A stretch of 64,000 bases of DNA from positions 1 to 64,000 of the forward strand of contig JAXMOA010000019.1 in the NCBI GenBank assembly GCA_034670145.1, in the 5' to 3' direction. The DNA is from HXMU1420-2 sp034670145. GTDB taxonomy: Bacteria > Pseudomonadota > Alphaproteobacteria > Rhodobacterales > Rhodobacteraceae. Made by a program: the position numbers and the translations under genes. The notes under the pieces were generated by a model that saw only the letters and a program-made list of their open reading frames with translations, made no database searches and had not been told where the DNA came from. How positions within the stretch are numbered: the first letter of the stretch is position 1; each line of letters opens with the position of its first letter. Positions 41,977 to 50,871 of the stretch are shown here, piece by piece.

Positions 41977-44679
41977 TCAGCTGAGGCTGCCGTGGCAATG
42001 TTTGAACTTCTTCCCGCTGCCACATGGACATTTTTCGTTGCGCCCCGGGTTGCCCCATGTGGTTGGGTCGTCTTCGACAAAGCCGGGTGCTGCCTCTCCG
42101 GTGGGTTCCGATGGCGTATCGGAGGCCGTTTCTACCTGTACAGCCGGTTGTTGCTGCTGTGCCAGAAGCTGTTGCATCATCTGGCGCTGCTCTTCTTCGC
42201 TGAGCGGGCGCACATTCGACAATTGCTGCGTGACGGTCTCTCGCAGGCTGTCCAGCAAGCCCTCGAACAACTGGAACGCTTCGTTCTTATACTCGTTCAG
42301 GGGATCCCGGTTTGCATATCCGCGAAAACCGACGACAGAGCGCAAATGCTCCAGCTTGAGCAAATGATCGCGCCAATTGCTGTCGATGGTCTGTAACAGG
42401 ACCTGTTTTTCAATGTTGCGCATGTTTTCCGGCCCGAAATCAATGGCCTTTTTGGCCATCATTTCGTCGCTGGCCTTGTACAGGCGTTCTGCGATTTCTT
42501 CGTCATCGACGCCTTCTTCGGCGGCCCATTCCATGACGGGCACGTCGATGGCCAGCTTTTCGATAACCGCAGCATACAGACCTTCGGTGTCCCACTGGTC
42601 GGCATAGGTCTTGGGCGGCATAAAGGTTTCGATCAGGTCATCAATCACCTGCTGGCGCATGTCGGACGTCACCTCGGACAGATCATCCGCGGCCATGATT
42701 TCATGACGCTGGCCAAAGATCACCTTGCGCTGGTCATTCATCACATCGTCGAACTTCAGAACCTGCTTTCGCATGTCAAAGTTGCGGCCTTCGACCTTGG
42801 CCTGCGCCCGTTCCAGAGATTTGTTGACCCAGGGGTGAATGATGGCTTCGCCCTCTTTCATACCCAGAGACTTCAGCACTTTGTCGAGGCGGTCGGACCC
42901 GAAAATCCGCATCAGGTCATCCTCGAGGCTGAGGAAAAACGATGTGCGGCCGGGGTCACCCTGACGGCCAGAGCGGCCGCGCAGCTGATTGTCGATGCGG
43001 CGGCTTTCGTGGCGTTCGGAGCCCAGAACGAAAAGACCGCCGGCTTGCAGGACCTTTTGTTTTTCTTCGGCGTGCCGTGCCTCTTCGGCGGCGCGCAATT
43101 CGGCCGGGTCGGCGTCAGGGTCATTGGCGATCGCCTGCAGAACCTTCATATCGACATTTCCGCCCAACTGAATGTCGGTTCCGCGTCCGGCCATGTTGGT
43201 TGCAATCGTCACCGCGCCGTAATGTCCGGCTTCTGCAACGATCTGCGCCTCTTGCTCGTGATGGCGGGCGTTGAGAACGCTGTGTTTGACGCCTGCCTGG
43301 GTCAGCAATTGGCTGAGCAGTTCAGATTTTTCGATCGAGGTGGTCCCGGCCAGGACCGGTTGTCCTTTTTCATGGGCCTTTTTGATCTCGACGATCATGG
43401 CCTCGTATTTTTCCTTCACGGTGCGATAGACCTGGTCGTCTTTGTCGATCCGGGCAATCGGCAGGTTTGTCGGGACTTCGACAACACCCAGGCCGTAAAT
43501 TTCCATGAATTCCTCGGCCTCAGTCGACGCCGTGCCGGTCATCCCGGCCAATTTGTCATACAGGCGGAAGTAGTTCTGGAACGTCACACTGGCCAAGGTG
43601 ACGTTTTCAGCCTCGATCTTTACTGATTCCTTGGCTTCGATGGCTTGATGCAAACCATCGCTCAGGCGGCGGCCAGGCATCATGCGGCCGGTGAATTCAT
43701 CAATCAGAACGACCTGGTCGTCCCGGACGATATAATCCTTGTCCCTTTGAAACAGCTTGTGCGCGCGCAGACCCTGATTGACGTGGTGCACATGGGTCGT
43801 GCTTTCCGGGTCATACAGAGACTGGCCTTCGGGCAAGAGCCCTTTTGCGACCAGTTGCTCTTCGACGAATTCATTGCCGGTGTCGGTCAAGGATACCTGA
43901 CGCTGCTTTTCTTCGATTTCGTAGTGTTCTTCGGTCAGCAACGGAATCAGCAAGTCGATGGCCGAATACAGATCCGAACGGTCCTGTGCCGGGCCCGAGA
44001 TAATCAGCGGTGTCCGCGCCTCGTCCACAAGGATGCTGTCGACCTCGTCCACGATGGCAAAGAAATGATGTTTCTGGAACAGTTCGCTCAGCTCGGATTT
44101 CATGTTATCGCGAAGATAATCAAAACCCAGCTCGTTGTTGGTGGCATAGGTGATGTCGGAGGCGTAGGCGGCGATTTTCTCTGCATTGTCCTGCCCGGAC
44201 CAGATCGCCCCGCAGGTCATGCCCAAAGCTGCGAAAACCTTGCCCATCCATTCAGCGTCACGCTGAACCAGGTATTCATTGACGGTAACAATATGCACGC
44301 CTTTGCCGGCCAAAGCGTTCAGATAGGCCGGGAAGGTCGCAACCAGCGTTTTACCTTCGCCGGTCTTCATCTCGGAAATGTTACCCTGATGCATGAATAT
44401 GCCGCCCATCAGCTGCACATCAAAAGCACGCAAGCCCAATGCGCGCCGCGCCCCTTCGCGACAATTCGCAAACGCCTCGGGCAGAAGCGAGTCCAGCGAC
44501 TCGCCACCCTCGACGCGCTTACGAAATTCGGCGGTTTTTTCCTTTAGACCATCATCACTTAGGGCCTGAAATTCAGCCTCCAGCGAGTTAATCTTTTCCA
44601 CCAGCGGGCGGGTCGCCTTGATCTTTCGGTCGTTAGGTGTCCCGAAAACCTTTTTGGCGAGTGTTCCGATCCCCAGCAT
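41977..44679 (-). CDS. secA: Protein translocase ATPase SecA
   Basis: 900 residues. SecA drives post-translational protein export through SecYEG. Domains in order: nucleotide-binding 1 with Walker A in MKTGEGKTLVATFPAY (about 103-118), DEVDSILVDEARTPL (Walker B), the preprotein-binding domain, nucleotide-binding 2 with GTTSIEKSE and MAGRGTDIQLGG, helical scaffold, and a C-terminal zinc motif CPCGSGKKFKHCHG. The ATG at 44679 has GGAGAGA upstream. A Gln-rich linker precedes the zinc motif. Divergent from a parvulin that may fold exported proteins. Confidence 0.97.
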   Translation of the reverse strand: MLGIGTLAKKVFGTPNDRKIKATRPLVEKINSLEAEFQALSDDGLKEKTAEFRKRVEGGESLDSLLPEAFANCREGARRALGLRAFDVQLMGGIFMHQGNISEMKTGEGKTLVATFPAYLNALAGKGVHIVTVNEYLVQRDAEWMGKVFAALGMTCGAIWSGQDNAEKIAAYASDITYATNNELGFDYLRDNMKSELSELFQKHHFFAIVDEVDSILVDEARTPLIISGPAQDRSDLYSAIDLLIPLLTEEHYEIEEKQRQVSLTDTGNEFVEEQLVAKGLLPEGQSLYDPESTTHVHHVNQGLRAHKLFQRDKDYIVRDDQVVLIDEFTGRMMPGRRLSDGLHQAIEAKESVKIEAENVTLASVTFQNYFRLYDKLAGMTGTASTEAEEFMEIYGLGVVEVPTNLPIARIDKDDQVYRTVKEKYEAMIVEIKKAHEKGQPVLAGTTSIEKSELLSQLLTQAGVKHSVLNARHHEQEAQIVAEAGHYGAVTIATNMAGRGTDIQLGGNVDMKVLQAIANDPDADPAELRAAEEARHAEEKQKVLQAGGLFVLGSERHESRRIDNQLRGRSGRQGDPGRTSFFLSLEDDLMRIFGSDRLDKVLKSLGMKEGEAIIHPWVNKSLERAQAKVEGRNFDMRKQVLKFDDVMNDQRKVIFGQRHEIMAADDLSEVTSDMRQQVIDDLIETFMPPKTYADQWDTEGLYAAVIEKLAIDVPVMEWAAEEGVDDEEIAERLYKASDEMMAKKAIDFGPENMRNIEKQVLLQTIDSNWRDHLLKLEHLRSVVGFRGYANRDPLNEYKNEAFQLFEGLLDSLRETVTQQLSNVRPLSEEEQRQMMQQLLAQQQQPAVQVETASDTPSEPTGEAAPGFVEDDPTTWGNPGRNEKCPCGSGKKFKHCHGSLS

Positions 44680-44853
44680 GCTCTCTCCAGCCATTCTGAT
44701 TTAGCGCGCCTGTAACGGGCTTGTCCGTCCGAAGAATAGCTCATAGATACGAGCCTCAATGGCGGTCCTGCATAGGCCACAAGGCGATGTAAGGGTCGGT
44801 TGAAACAGTGTCAACGCTGCGCCCTGTCGCGGCATCCAAATAGGACGAAACCA

Positions 44854-45702
44854 ATGCGCTTAGGCCTCAATCTTTTCGGTGCCCTGTGGCTTGCCACATC
44901 TTTTGCCGCTCCTGTGATGGCAGAACAACCTGCGCCCGACACAGTTGTTGCCACGGTCAACGGTGAAAACATCACTTTGGGCCATGTTATAGTCGCATAT
45001 GCCACGCTGCCCGAGCAGTACCAGCAGCTGCCAATTGATGTTCTGTATGATGGTATTCTGGAGCAGTTGATACAACAAACGGCGCTGGCCCAGTCGCATT
45101 CATCTGAGCTGCCGCCACAAATTCAACTTTCTTTGGAAAATGAGCGCCGCTCGCTGATTGCCGGAGATGTGATCGAAGAGGTCATGGCCAGCGCCGTGTC
45201 CGAAGAGGCCGTCGAAGAGGCCTATGCCGCGGCCTATAGCGGTGAGGTTCAATCGCTGGAGTATGATGCGTCCCACATTCTGGTCGAAACCCAGGAAGAG
45301 GCCGACGCTATCGTTGCCGAGCTGAGAGCTGGTGCGGATTTTGCCGAAATGGCCCGTAGCAAATCGACAGGGCCTTCTGGCCCACGGGGCGGCGCCCTGG
45401 GATGGTTCGGGACCGGCGCAATGGTGCCTGAGTTCGAAACCGCTGTTGTCAGCATGGAGCCTGGGCAGGTCTCAGACCCCGTTCAGACGCAGTTTGGCTG
45501 GCATGTCATCAAGCTGAACGACACACGGGTCAAATCCGCTCCGCCGTTGGAGGAGGTGCGCAACGAATTGACGCTGGAGATCCAGAAAGCGGCCGTGGAC
45601 AAACGAGTCGACGAGCTGGTCAAAGCCGCCACCGTCGAGCGGCCCGAAACACCTGATCTGGATCCGGAAGTCATCCGGGATCTGAGCGCGTTGGCGGACT
45701 AA
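44854..45702 (+). CDS. Periplasmic parvulin-type peptidyl-prolyl isomerase
   Basis: About 282 residues with a Sec signal (about 1-21, ending in APVMA). A SurA/PrsA-like chaperone region (about 25-130) is followed by a PpiC parvulin domain (about 135-230: YDASHILVETQEEADAIV, GPSGPRGGALGWFGTGAMVPEFETAV, VSDPVQTQFGWHVIKL). It assists folding of exported proteins. The ATG at 44854 has AGGA about 8 nt upstream. It starts a ppi-argJ-mutT run: argJ begins 2 nt after its stop. Confidence 0.92.
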   Translation: MRLGLNLFGALWLATSFAAPVMAEQPAPDTVVATVNGENITLGHVIVAYATLPEQYQQLPIDVLYDGILEQLIQQTALAQSHSSELPPQIQLSLENERRSLIAGDVIEEVMASAVSEEAVEEAYAAAYSGEVQSLEYDASHILVETQEEADAIVAELRAGADFAEMARSKSTGPSGPRGGALGWFGTGAMVPEFETAVVSMEPGQVSDPVQTQFGWHVIKLNDTRVKSAPPLEEVRNELTLEIQKAAVDKRVDELVKAATVERPETPDLDPEVIRDLSALAD

Positions 45703-45704
45703 GC

Positions 45705-46931
45705 ATGGCACAGGGGCTAAGCCGTTCTCCGCTGGCGCCAGAGAGTTTCCCTCAGCTGCCTGTGGTGGCTGGGGTTCGCTTTGCCACTGCTGCGGCGGGG
45801 GTGAAATACCAAGGCCGGGCTGACGTGATGTTGGCGGTTCTTGAGGCGGGTTCGACCGTGGCTGGTGTTTTTACCAAGTCAAACACACGCGCGGCCCCGG
45901 TATTGGATTGTCAGGCAAAACTGGGCCGACCCAGTGACGCGGGGGCCGCGATTCTGGTCAATTCAGGCAATGCGAACGCGTTTACCGGCCATTATGGTCA
46001 AACCTCTGTCGAGGAAATCATCCGCGCTGTGTCGGATGTGACGGATGTGCCTGCGGAGCGTGTTTTCACCTCTTCGACCGGGGTCATTGGTGAACCGCTG
46101 CCCCATGAGCGGATTGTCAATGTGCTGGGGCAGATGAACGCCGATTTGCGGGACGATGCAATCAGCGACGCGGCCGAAGCGATCAGAACCACGGATACAT
46201 TCGCCAAGGGTGCCGTTCGCCAAATCCAGGTGGGTGGCGAGATCATTTCGATTGCCGGCATTGCCAAAGGGTCTGGCATGATCGCGCCGGATATGGCGAC
46301 GATGCTGGTCTATATCTTTACAGACGCGAAGGTCAGCCAGCCGGTGCTGCAGGCCATGTTGTCAGAGATCAACGAGAAAACGTTTAACTGCATCACGGTA
46401 GACAGTGACACATCCACTTCTGATACCGTTTTGCTATGCGCGACGGGTGCGAGTGACGTGTCCTGTGATACAGACGCGGCCTTTCGCGATGCCCTGGAAC
46501 AGGTCATGACGGATCTGGCCCATCAGGTCGTCAAAGACGGTGAAGGCGCAACCAAATTTGTCGAAATCACCGTCACCGGCGCGGTGACTGATGCGGAAGC
46601 GAAGGTGCATGGACTGGCTGTGGCCAATTCGCCTTTGGTGAAGACAGCTATTGCGGGCGAGGATCCCAATTGGGGTCGGATCGTGATGGCGATTGGAAAA
46701 TCAGGGGCGACGGCGGACAGAGATCTGCTGAGCATCTGGTTTGGTGAGGCTCTGGTGGCCGAAAAAGGCTGGGTCTGCGGCACGTACCGAGAAGAAACAG
46801 GGGCTGCTGTGATGCGCCAGGCCGCTATCCCGATCAGGATTGATCTGGGGTTGGGCGAGGGCACGGCAACGGTTTGGACCTGTGATCTGACCCATGGGTA
46901 TATCTCTATCAATGCGGATTACCGGTCGTGA
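45705..46931 (+). CDS. argJ: Bifunctional ornithine acetyltransferase / N-acetylglutamate synthase
   Basis: 408 residues. It transfers acetyl from N-acetylornithine to glutamate in the cyclic arginine pathway and may make N-acetylglutamate. The self-cleavage site is IAPDMATMLVYIFTD: the Thr of ATM becomes the new N-terminal nucleophile of the beta subunit. ILVNSGNANAFTG and TSSTGVIGEPL are characteristic. Starts with ATG 2 nt after the parvulin gene; its end overlaps mutT by 4 nt. Confidence 0.95.
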   Translation: MAQGLSRSPLAPESFPQLPVVAGVRFATAAAGVKYQGRADVMLAVLEAGSTVAGVFTKSNTRAAPVLDCQAKLGRPSDAGAAILVNSGNANAFTGHYGQTSVEEIIRAVSDVTDVPAERVFTSSTGVIGEPLPHERIVNVLGQMNADLRDDAISDAAEAIRTTDTFAKGAVRQIQVGGEIISIAGIAKGSGMIAPDMATMLVYIFTDAKVSQPVLQAMLSEINEKTFNCITVDSDTSTSDTVLLCATGASDVSCDTDAAFRDALEQVMTDLAHQVVKDGEGATKFVEITVTGAVTDAEAKVHGLAVANSPLVKTAIAGEDPNWGRIVMAIGKSGATADRDLLSIWFGEALVAEKGWVCGTYREETGAAVMRQAAIPIRIDLGLGEGTATVWTCDLTHGYISINADYRS

Positions 46932-47326
46932 AGATCGTTCTGGTCTCGGCCGTTGCGCTGATCGACCCGGATGGGCGCGTTTTGCTGGCGCAAAGGCCGG
47001 CTGGCAAAAGCATGGCGGGCCTGTGGGAGTTCCCGGGCGGTAAGGTAGAGGCGGACGAATCGCCAGAGACCGCCTTGGTGCGCGAATTGCATGAGGAACT
47101 GGGGATCGAAACCTGGAATTCGTGCCTGGCGCCCCTGACCTTTGCCAGCCACAGCTATGATGACTTCCACCTGCTTATGCCGCTTTTCGCCTGTCGCAAG
47201 TGGAACGGAATACCGCGTCCGAAAGAAGGACAGGTGCTGAAATGGGTACGGGCCCAGGATATGCGGGACTATCCGATGCCTCCTGCGGATATACCGTTGA
47301 TCCCGATACTGCGTGATTGGCTGTAA
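46928..47326 (+). CDS. mutT: 8-oxo-dGTP diphosphatase (Nudix, MutT)
   Basis: 132 residues. It hydrolyses oxidised dGTP to keep it out of DNA. The Nudix box reads GGKVEADESPETALVRELHEELGIE in consecutive positions of about 38-62, with the required G, E, R-E-L and E-E residues. The GTG start at 46928 overlaps the argJ stop (GTGA), so translation is coupled, a common argJ-mutT arrangement in alphaproteobacteria. Confidence 0.93.
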   Translation: MKIVLVSAVALIDPDGRVLLAQRPAGKSMAGLWEFPGGKVEADESPETALVRELHEELGIETWNSCLAPLTFASHSYDDFHLLMPLFACRKWNGIPRPKEGQVLKWVRAQDMRDYPMPPADIPLIPILRDWL

Positions 47327-47509
47327 GCTCTGCTAATACGGGTGGGATGTGGGCGTTTTGGCCTTATTTTCCCGGTTCTAAATGTGCCTGACTTCTGAGC
47401 ATTCTGAACTTTTAGTTGAAATTTTGAACAAATCGCAAATTTCACTACTACTGTGCGCAACTTCGTGTATCCTGAAGTTGTAATTTGGTTTTTTGGGGAG
47501 GAAACTAGT

Positions 47510-47641
47510 ATGCTTCGTACAGTGACAATGGGAAATTACATTTCCGTGCAGGGAATGTTTGTACGCTCCCTGCCATGTGGGAAAATCGCGGTGCGCGTTG
47601 GTGATCGGATCTATGAAGGTCAGCCAGTCGGCCGCTCTTAA
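47510..47641 (+). CDS. Small 43-residue protein, unknown
   Basis: 43 residues: MLRTVTMGNYISVQGMFVRSL at the start (shown as key parts MLRTVTMG and VQGMFVRSL), then GKIAVRVGDRIYEGQPVGRS. It is a beta-rich sequence with one Cys (PCGK). A nearly ideal GGGAGG ribosome-binding site lies 8 nt upstream of the ATG at 47510, and a strong terminator follows the stop by 25 nt, so it has the marks of a real transcribed gene. No signal peptide or membrane helix. I do not recognise the family, though similar small proteins seem to occur in related bacteria. Confidence 0.65.
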   Translation: MLRTVTMGNYISVQGMFVRSLPCGKIAVRVGDRIYEGQPVGRS

Positions 47642-47666
47642 CCCCAAACTGTGCACAAATCAAAAA

Positions 47667-47700
47667 GAGGGCGCGATTATCGAATCGCGCCCTCCTTTTT
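47667..47700. terminator. Bidirectional intrinsic terminator
   Basis: A perfect 12-bp stem (47667-47678 with 47683-47694, ATCG loop) has T-runs on both sides: CTTTTTG after it on the plus strand and CAAAAAG before it, which is TTTTTG on the minus strand. It can end transcription of the 43-residue gene (plus) and of the infB operon (minus). Confidence 0.9.
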
Positions 47701-47720
47701 GTTTTATGTGGCTCTGAAAA

Positions 47721-50219
47721 TCAGGTCAGAACGCGTGTGACTTCTTCTCTTTCGAAGATTTCGATCACATCGTTCGGGCGAATATCGTCATAATTCTCGA
47801 ACGCCATGCCGCATTCCTGACCGGACTGTACTTCTGGCACTTCGTCCTTGAAGCGCTTCAGGGTTTTCAGCGTACCTTCGTGGATCACGACGTTGTCACG
47901 CAGCAGGCGGACACCGGCCGACCGGCGGGCGATACCTTCGGTGACCAGACAACCGGCAACCTTGCCGACGCCGGAGACCTTGAACACTTCTTTGATCTGA
48001 GCGTAACCGATAAAGCTTTCGCGAATTTCTGCGGACAGGAGCCCGCTGGCGGCTGCTTTTACGTCATCAACCAGGTCATAGATGACCGAGTAGTAGCGGA
48101 TTTCCACGCCCTTCTGATTCGCTGTGTTCCGCGCCGATGCATTGGCCCGCACGTTGAACCCGAACACTGGCGCTTGGCTGGCCTCGGCCAGACCAATATC
48201 TGTTTCGGTGATCGCACCAACGCCGGAATGCAGAACGCGTACCCGCACTTCGTCATTTCCGATCTTGTCCATGGCTTGACTGATCGCCTCGGCAGAACCC
48301 TGCACATCGGCTTTGACCAGGATCGGCAGTTCGGCGACGTTCTCGTCTTCTTTCGCTTTGGCCATCAACTGTTCGAGCGTTGTGGCGGCACCGGCAGCGG
48401 CACGCTTTTCTTTGGCGGCATCTGCACGGTATTCGGCGATTTCACGGGCCTGTGCCTCGGTTTCGACGACGTTCAGCACATCCCCTGCTTCGGGTGTTCC
48501 GTTCAGACCCAGAACCTCGACGGGAACGGAGGGGCCTGCGACTTTGACGCGCTTGCCCTGATCGTTTTCCATCGCGCGGACCTTGCCCCATTGTTCGCCG
48601 ACGACGAAGATATCGCCCTGACGCAATGTGCCGTGCTGAACAAGCACTGTGGCGACGGGGCCGCGGCCCACGTCCAGCTTGGCCTCGATCACGGCGCCTT
48701 GTGCCGCCCGACCCGGGTTTGCCTTGATCTCCAGAATTTCCGCCTGAAGCGCGATCGCCTCCAGCAGAGTGTCCAGACCCTGGCCGCTTACTGCGGACAC
48801 TTCCACATCCTGAACGTCGCCTGACAAGGCTTCGACGATCACTTCGTGCTGCAACAGGTCAGTCCGCACTTTTTGTGGGTTGGCGTCAGGTTTGTCGATC
48901 TTGTTGATTGCAACAATCATCGGAACACCGGCGGCTTTGGCGTGGTTGATCGCCTCGACCGTCTGCGGCATGACCGCGTCATCCGCAGCCACAACCAACA
49001 CAACGATATCCGTCACCTGTGCGCCGCGCGACCGCATGGAGGTAAACGCAGCGTGGCCCGGTGTATCGAGGAAGGTCAAAATCTGACCGTCCGATGTTTC
49101 GACCTGATAGGCGCCGATATGCTGCGTGATGCCGCCTGCTTCGCCTGAAACAACTTTGGCGTTGCGGATCGCATCCAGAAGCGAGGTTTTGCCGTGGTCG
49201 ACGTGGCCCATGACCGTAATGACGGGAGGGCGTGATTCCAGATCTTCGTCTTTGTCTTCGACCGAATCGATTACGTCTTCGACATCCGAATCAGACACGC
49301 GAACAACTTTGTGGCCAAATTCTTCGATGATCAGCTCGGCGGTATCGGCGTCGATCGTCTGGTTTTGTGTGACCATCATGCCCATTTGCATGAGCGACTT
49401 GACCACTTCACCAACACGTTCGGCCATCCGGTTTGCCAGTTCGGACACGACAATTGCCTCGGGCAACTGCACGTCACGGACAACCTTTTCGCGCTCGACC
49501 GCGCCACCCATCGCCTTTTGGCGGGCGCGCTCTTGCTTGCGTTTCATCGCCGCCATGGAGCGATGACGTCCGTCACCACCCGTCAAAGCCTGGTTCAGCG
49601 TCAGCTTGCCAGACCGGCGGTTTTCATCACCCCGGCCTTTGCCACGGTTCTGGCGCTGTTCCTGTTCGCGTTCAGGACGACGACTGGTCGGCTGCGCGGA
49701 TGTCTTGTTGGCAGGGCTGCGGCTGGTGTTTTCGCGTTGTGCCGGCTCTGGAGGCGCTACTGCGGCCTGTTCGGCCAGGCGTTTGGCGTCTTCAGCCTCT
49801 TTGCGCTTGCGCTCTTCCTCTTCGGCCTTTTGACGGGCTTTCTCTTCGCGCTCGCGCTCTTCGCGTTCCTTGGCCTCAGCCTCGGCGCGGCGGCGCTCGC
49901 GTTCTTCCTGACGGGCCTTTTCGGCCGCCTCACGCTCTGCGGCTTCTTCCGCCTCGCGCGCTTTGGCAGCCTGAACCGCTTTCAGGCGGCGCTGCATTTC
50001 TGCATCTGAAATCCCAGCGGGACGACGCGAAGGATCGCCACCGGCCCCACCGCCACCTGACGCCTTGGAACCGCCCGGCTTTGGCACCACGACGCGCTTG
50101 CGCTTGGTCTCCACAACGACATTCTTGGTCCGGCCGTGGCTGAAACTTTGTTTCACATTCCCGGGACGCGACCCGCTTCCGCGCAGGCCCAATGTCTTTT
50201 TGCCGTCAGTATCGCTCAT
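47721..50219 (-). CDS. infB: Translation initiation factor IF-2
   Basis: 832 residues. IF-2 brings fMet-tRNA to the 30S ribosome in a GTP-dependent way. A long charged, low-complexity N-terminal region (about 60-230, E/K/R-rich, DNA shows repeated CTC/TTC patterns) precedes the IF2_N fold and the GTPase domain with G1 GHVDHGKTSLLDAIR (about 338), DTPGHAAFTSMRSRG (G3) and NKIDKPDANP (G4). The C-terminal domains are complete to the end. Last gene of rimP-nusA-ylxR-infB; starts 5 nt after the ylxR-type gene. Confidence 0.97.
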   Translation of the reverse strand: MSDTDGKKTLGLRGSGSRPGNVKQSFSHGRTKNVVVETKRKRVVVPKPGGSKASGGGGAGGDPSRRPAGISDAEMQRRLKAVQAAKAREAEEAAEREAAEKARQEERERRRAEAEAKEREEREREEKARQKAEEEERKRKEAEDAKRLAEQAAVAPPEPAQRENTSRSPANKTSAQPTSRRPEREQEQRQNRGKGRGDENRRSGKLTLNQALTGGDGRHRSMAAMKRKQERARQKAMGGAVEREKVVRDVQLPEAIVVSELANRMAERVGEVVKSLMQMGMMVTQNQTIDADTAELIIEEFGHKVVRVSDSDVEDVIDSVEDKDEDLESRPPVITVMGHVDHGKTSLLDAIRNAKVVSGEAGGITQHIGAYQVETSDGQILTFLDTPGHAAFTSMRSRGAQVTDIVVLVVAADDAVMPQTVEAINHAKAAGVPMIVAINKIDKPDANPQKVRTDLLQHEVIVEALSGDVQDVEVSAVSGQGLDTLLEAIALQAEILEIKANPGRAAQGAVIEAKLDVGRGPVATVLVQHGTLRQGDIFVVGEQWGKVRAMENDQGKRVKVAGPSVPVEVLGLNGTPEAGDVLNVVETEAQAREIAEYRADAAKEKRAAAGAATTLEQLMAKAKEDENVAELPILVKADVQGSAEAISQAMDKIGNDEVRVRVLHSGVGAITETDIGLAEASQAPVFGFNVRANASARNTANQKGVEIRYYSVIYDLVDDVKAAASGLLSAEIRESFIGYAQIKEVFKVSGVGKVAGCLVTEGIARRSAGVRLLRDNVVIHEGTLKTLKRFKDEVPEVQSGQECGMAFENYDDIRPNDVIEIFEREEVTRVLT

Positions 50220-50224
50220 AAAGG

Positions 50225-50848
50225 TTATTTTCCTTCCAGGCGGCCGGTGCCGCCATCATTTCCGCGCAAGCCCTGTAATCTTTTGGCTTCCTCTACAACA
50301 CGTGGAGTGAGTCCACCAGAGGCGAGAGCCGCATGTATCACAGTTTGTCGGCCAAATGCCATTCCCAACTCGTCAGAAGACAGCCAGCCAATGAAGGACC
50401 CCATATATGGGGTGCTCAGTTTCGACTTGCCACGCTCGGATCCATCTTGTGCTTGTATCAGCACTTCGGCCTCGTCTTTGGCAAGCCAGTCTTTCACTTT
50501 TTCGTACCCGGCAACCGCATCGCCGGATTTTCGGCTCAGACTGATCAGATCCACCACACGGCGGACCAGCATCTGTTCCAAAGTCGCAATCAGATCCGGA
50601 TCCACTTTGACCTTTTGCTTGAGGCCTCGTGAAAACAAACCTTTCTTAACTGCCTTTTCCAACGCCGCGCGGTCGGCTGCAACATAAACGCCACGTCCCG
50701 GCAGTTTGCCCAGGACGTCAGGCACAACCGATCCATCCGGTCCAAGTACAAACCGCACCAACCCGGCCTTGGGCTGGACGTCGCCCGTGACGACACACCG
50801 GCGTTCCGGTCCGTCGCCATGGTCTTTTGTTGCGCCACCCCGTGACAT
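50225..50848 (-). CDS. YlxR/L7Ae-type nucleic-acid-binding protein
   Basis: 207 residues. The N-terminal YlxR domain (DUF448, about 10-90: RRCVVTGDVQPKAGLVRFVLGPDG, LPGRGVYVAADRAALEKAVKKGLF) is fused to a C-terminal ribosomal L7Ae/L30e-type domain (about 95-180: VDLISLSRKSGDAVAGYEKVKDWL). This fused form is usual in alphaproteobacteria between nusA and infB. YlxR has been linked to RNA and RNase P binding in Bacillus; the role here is likely translation- or transcription-linked but unproven. Confidence 0.92.
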   Translation of the reverse strand: MSRGGATKDHGDGPERRCVVTGDVQPKAGLVRFVLGPDGSVVPDVLGKLPGRGVYVAADRAALEKAVKKGLFSRGLKQKVKVDPDLIATLEQMLVRRVVDLISLSRKSGDAVAGYEKVKDWLAKDEAEVLIQAQDGSERGKSKLSTPYMGSFIGWLSSDELGMAFGRQTVIHAALASGGLTPRVVEEAKRLQGLRGNDGGTGRLEGK

Positions 50849-50871
50849 CCTGAGGTCCCCGGAACCTGAGA

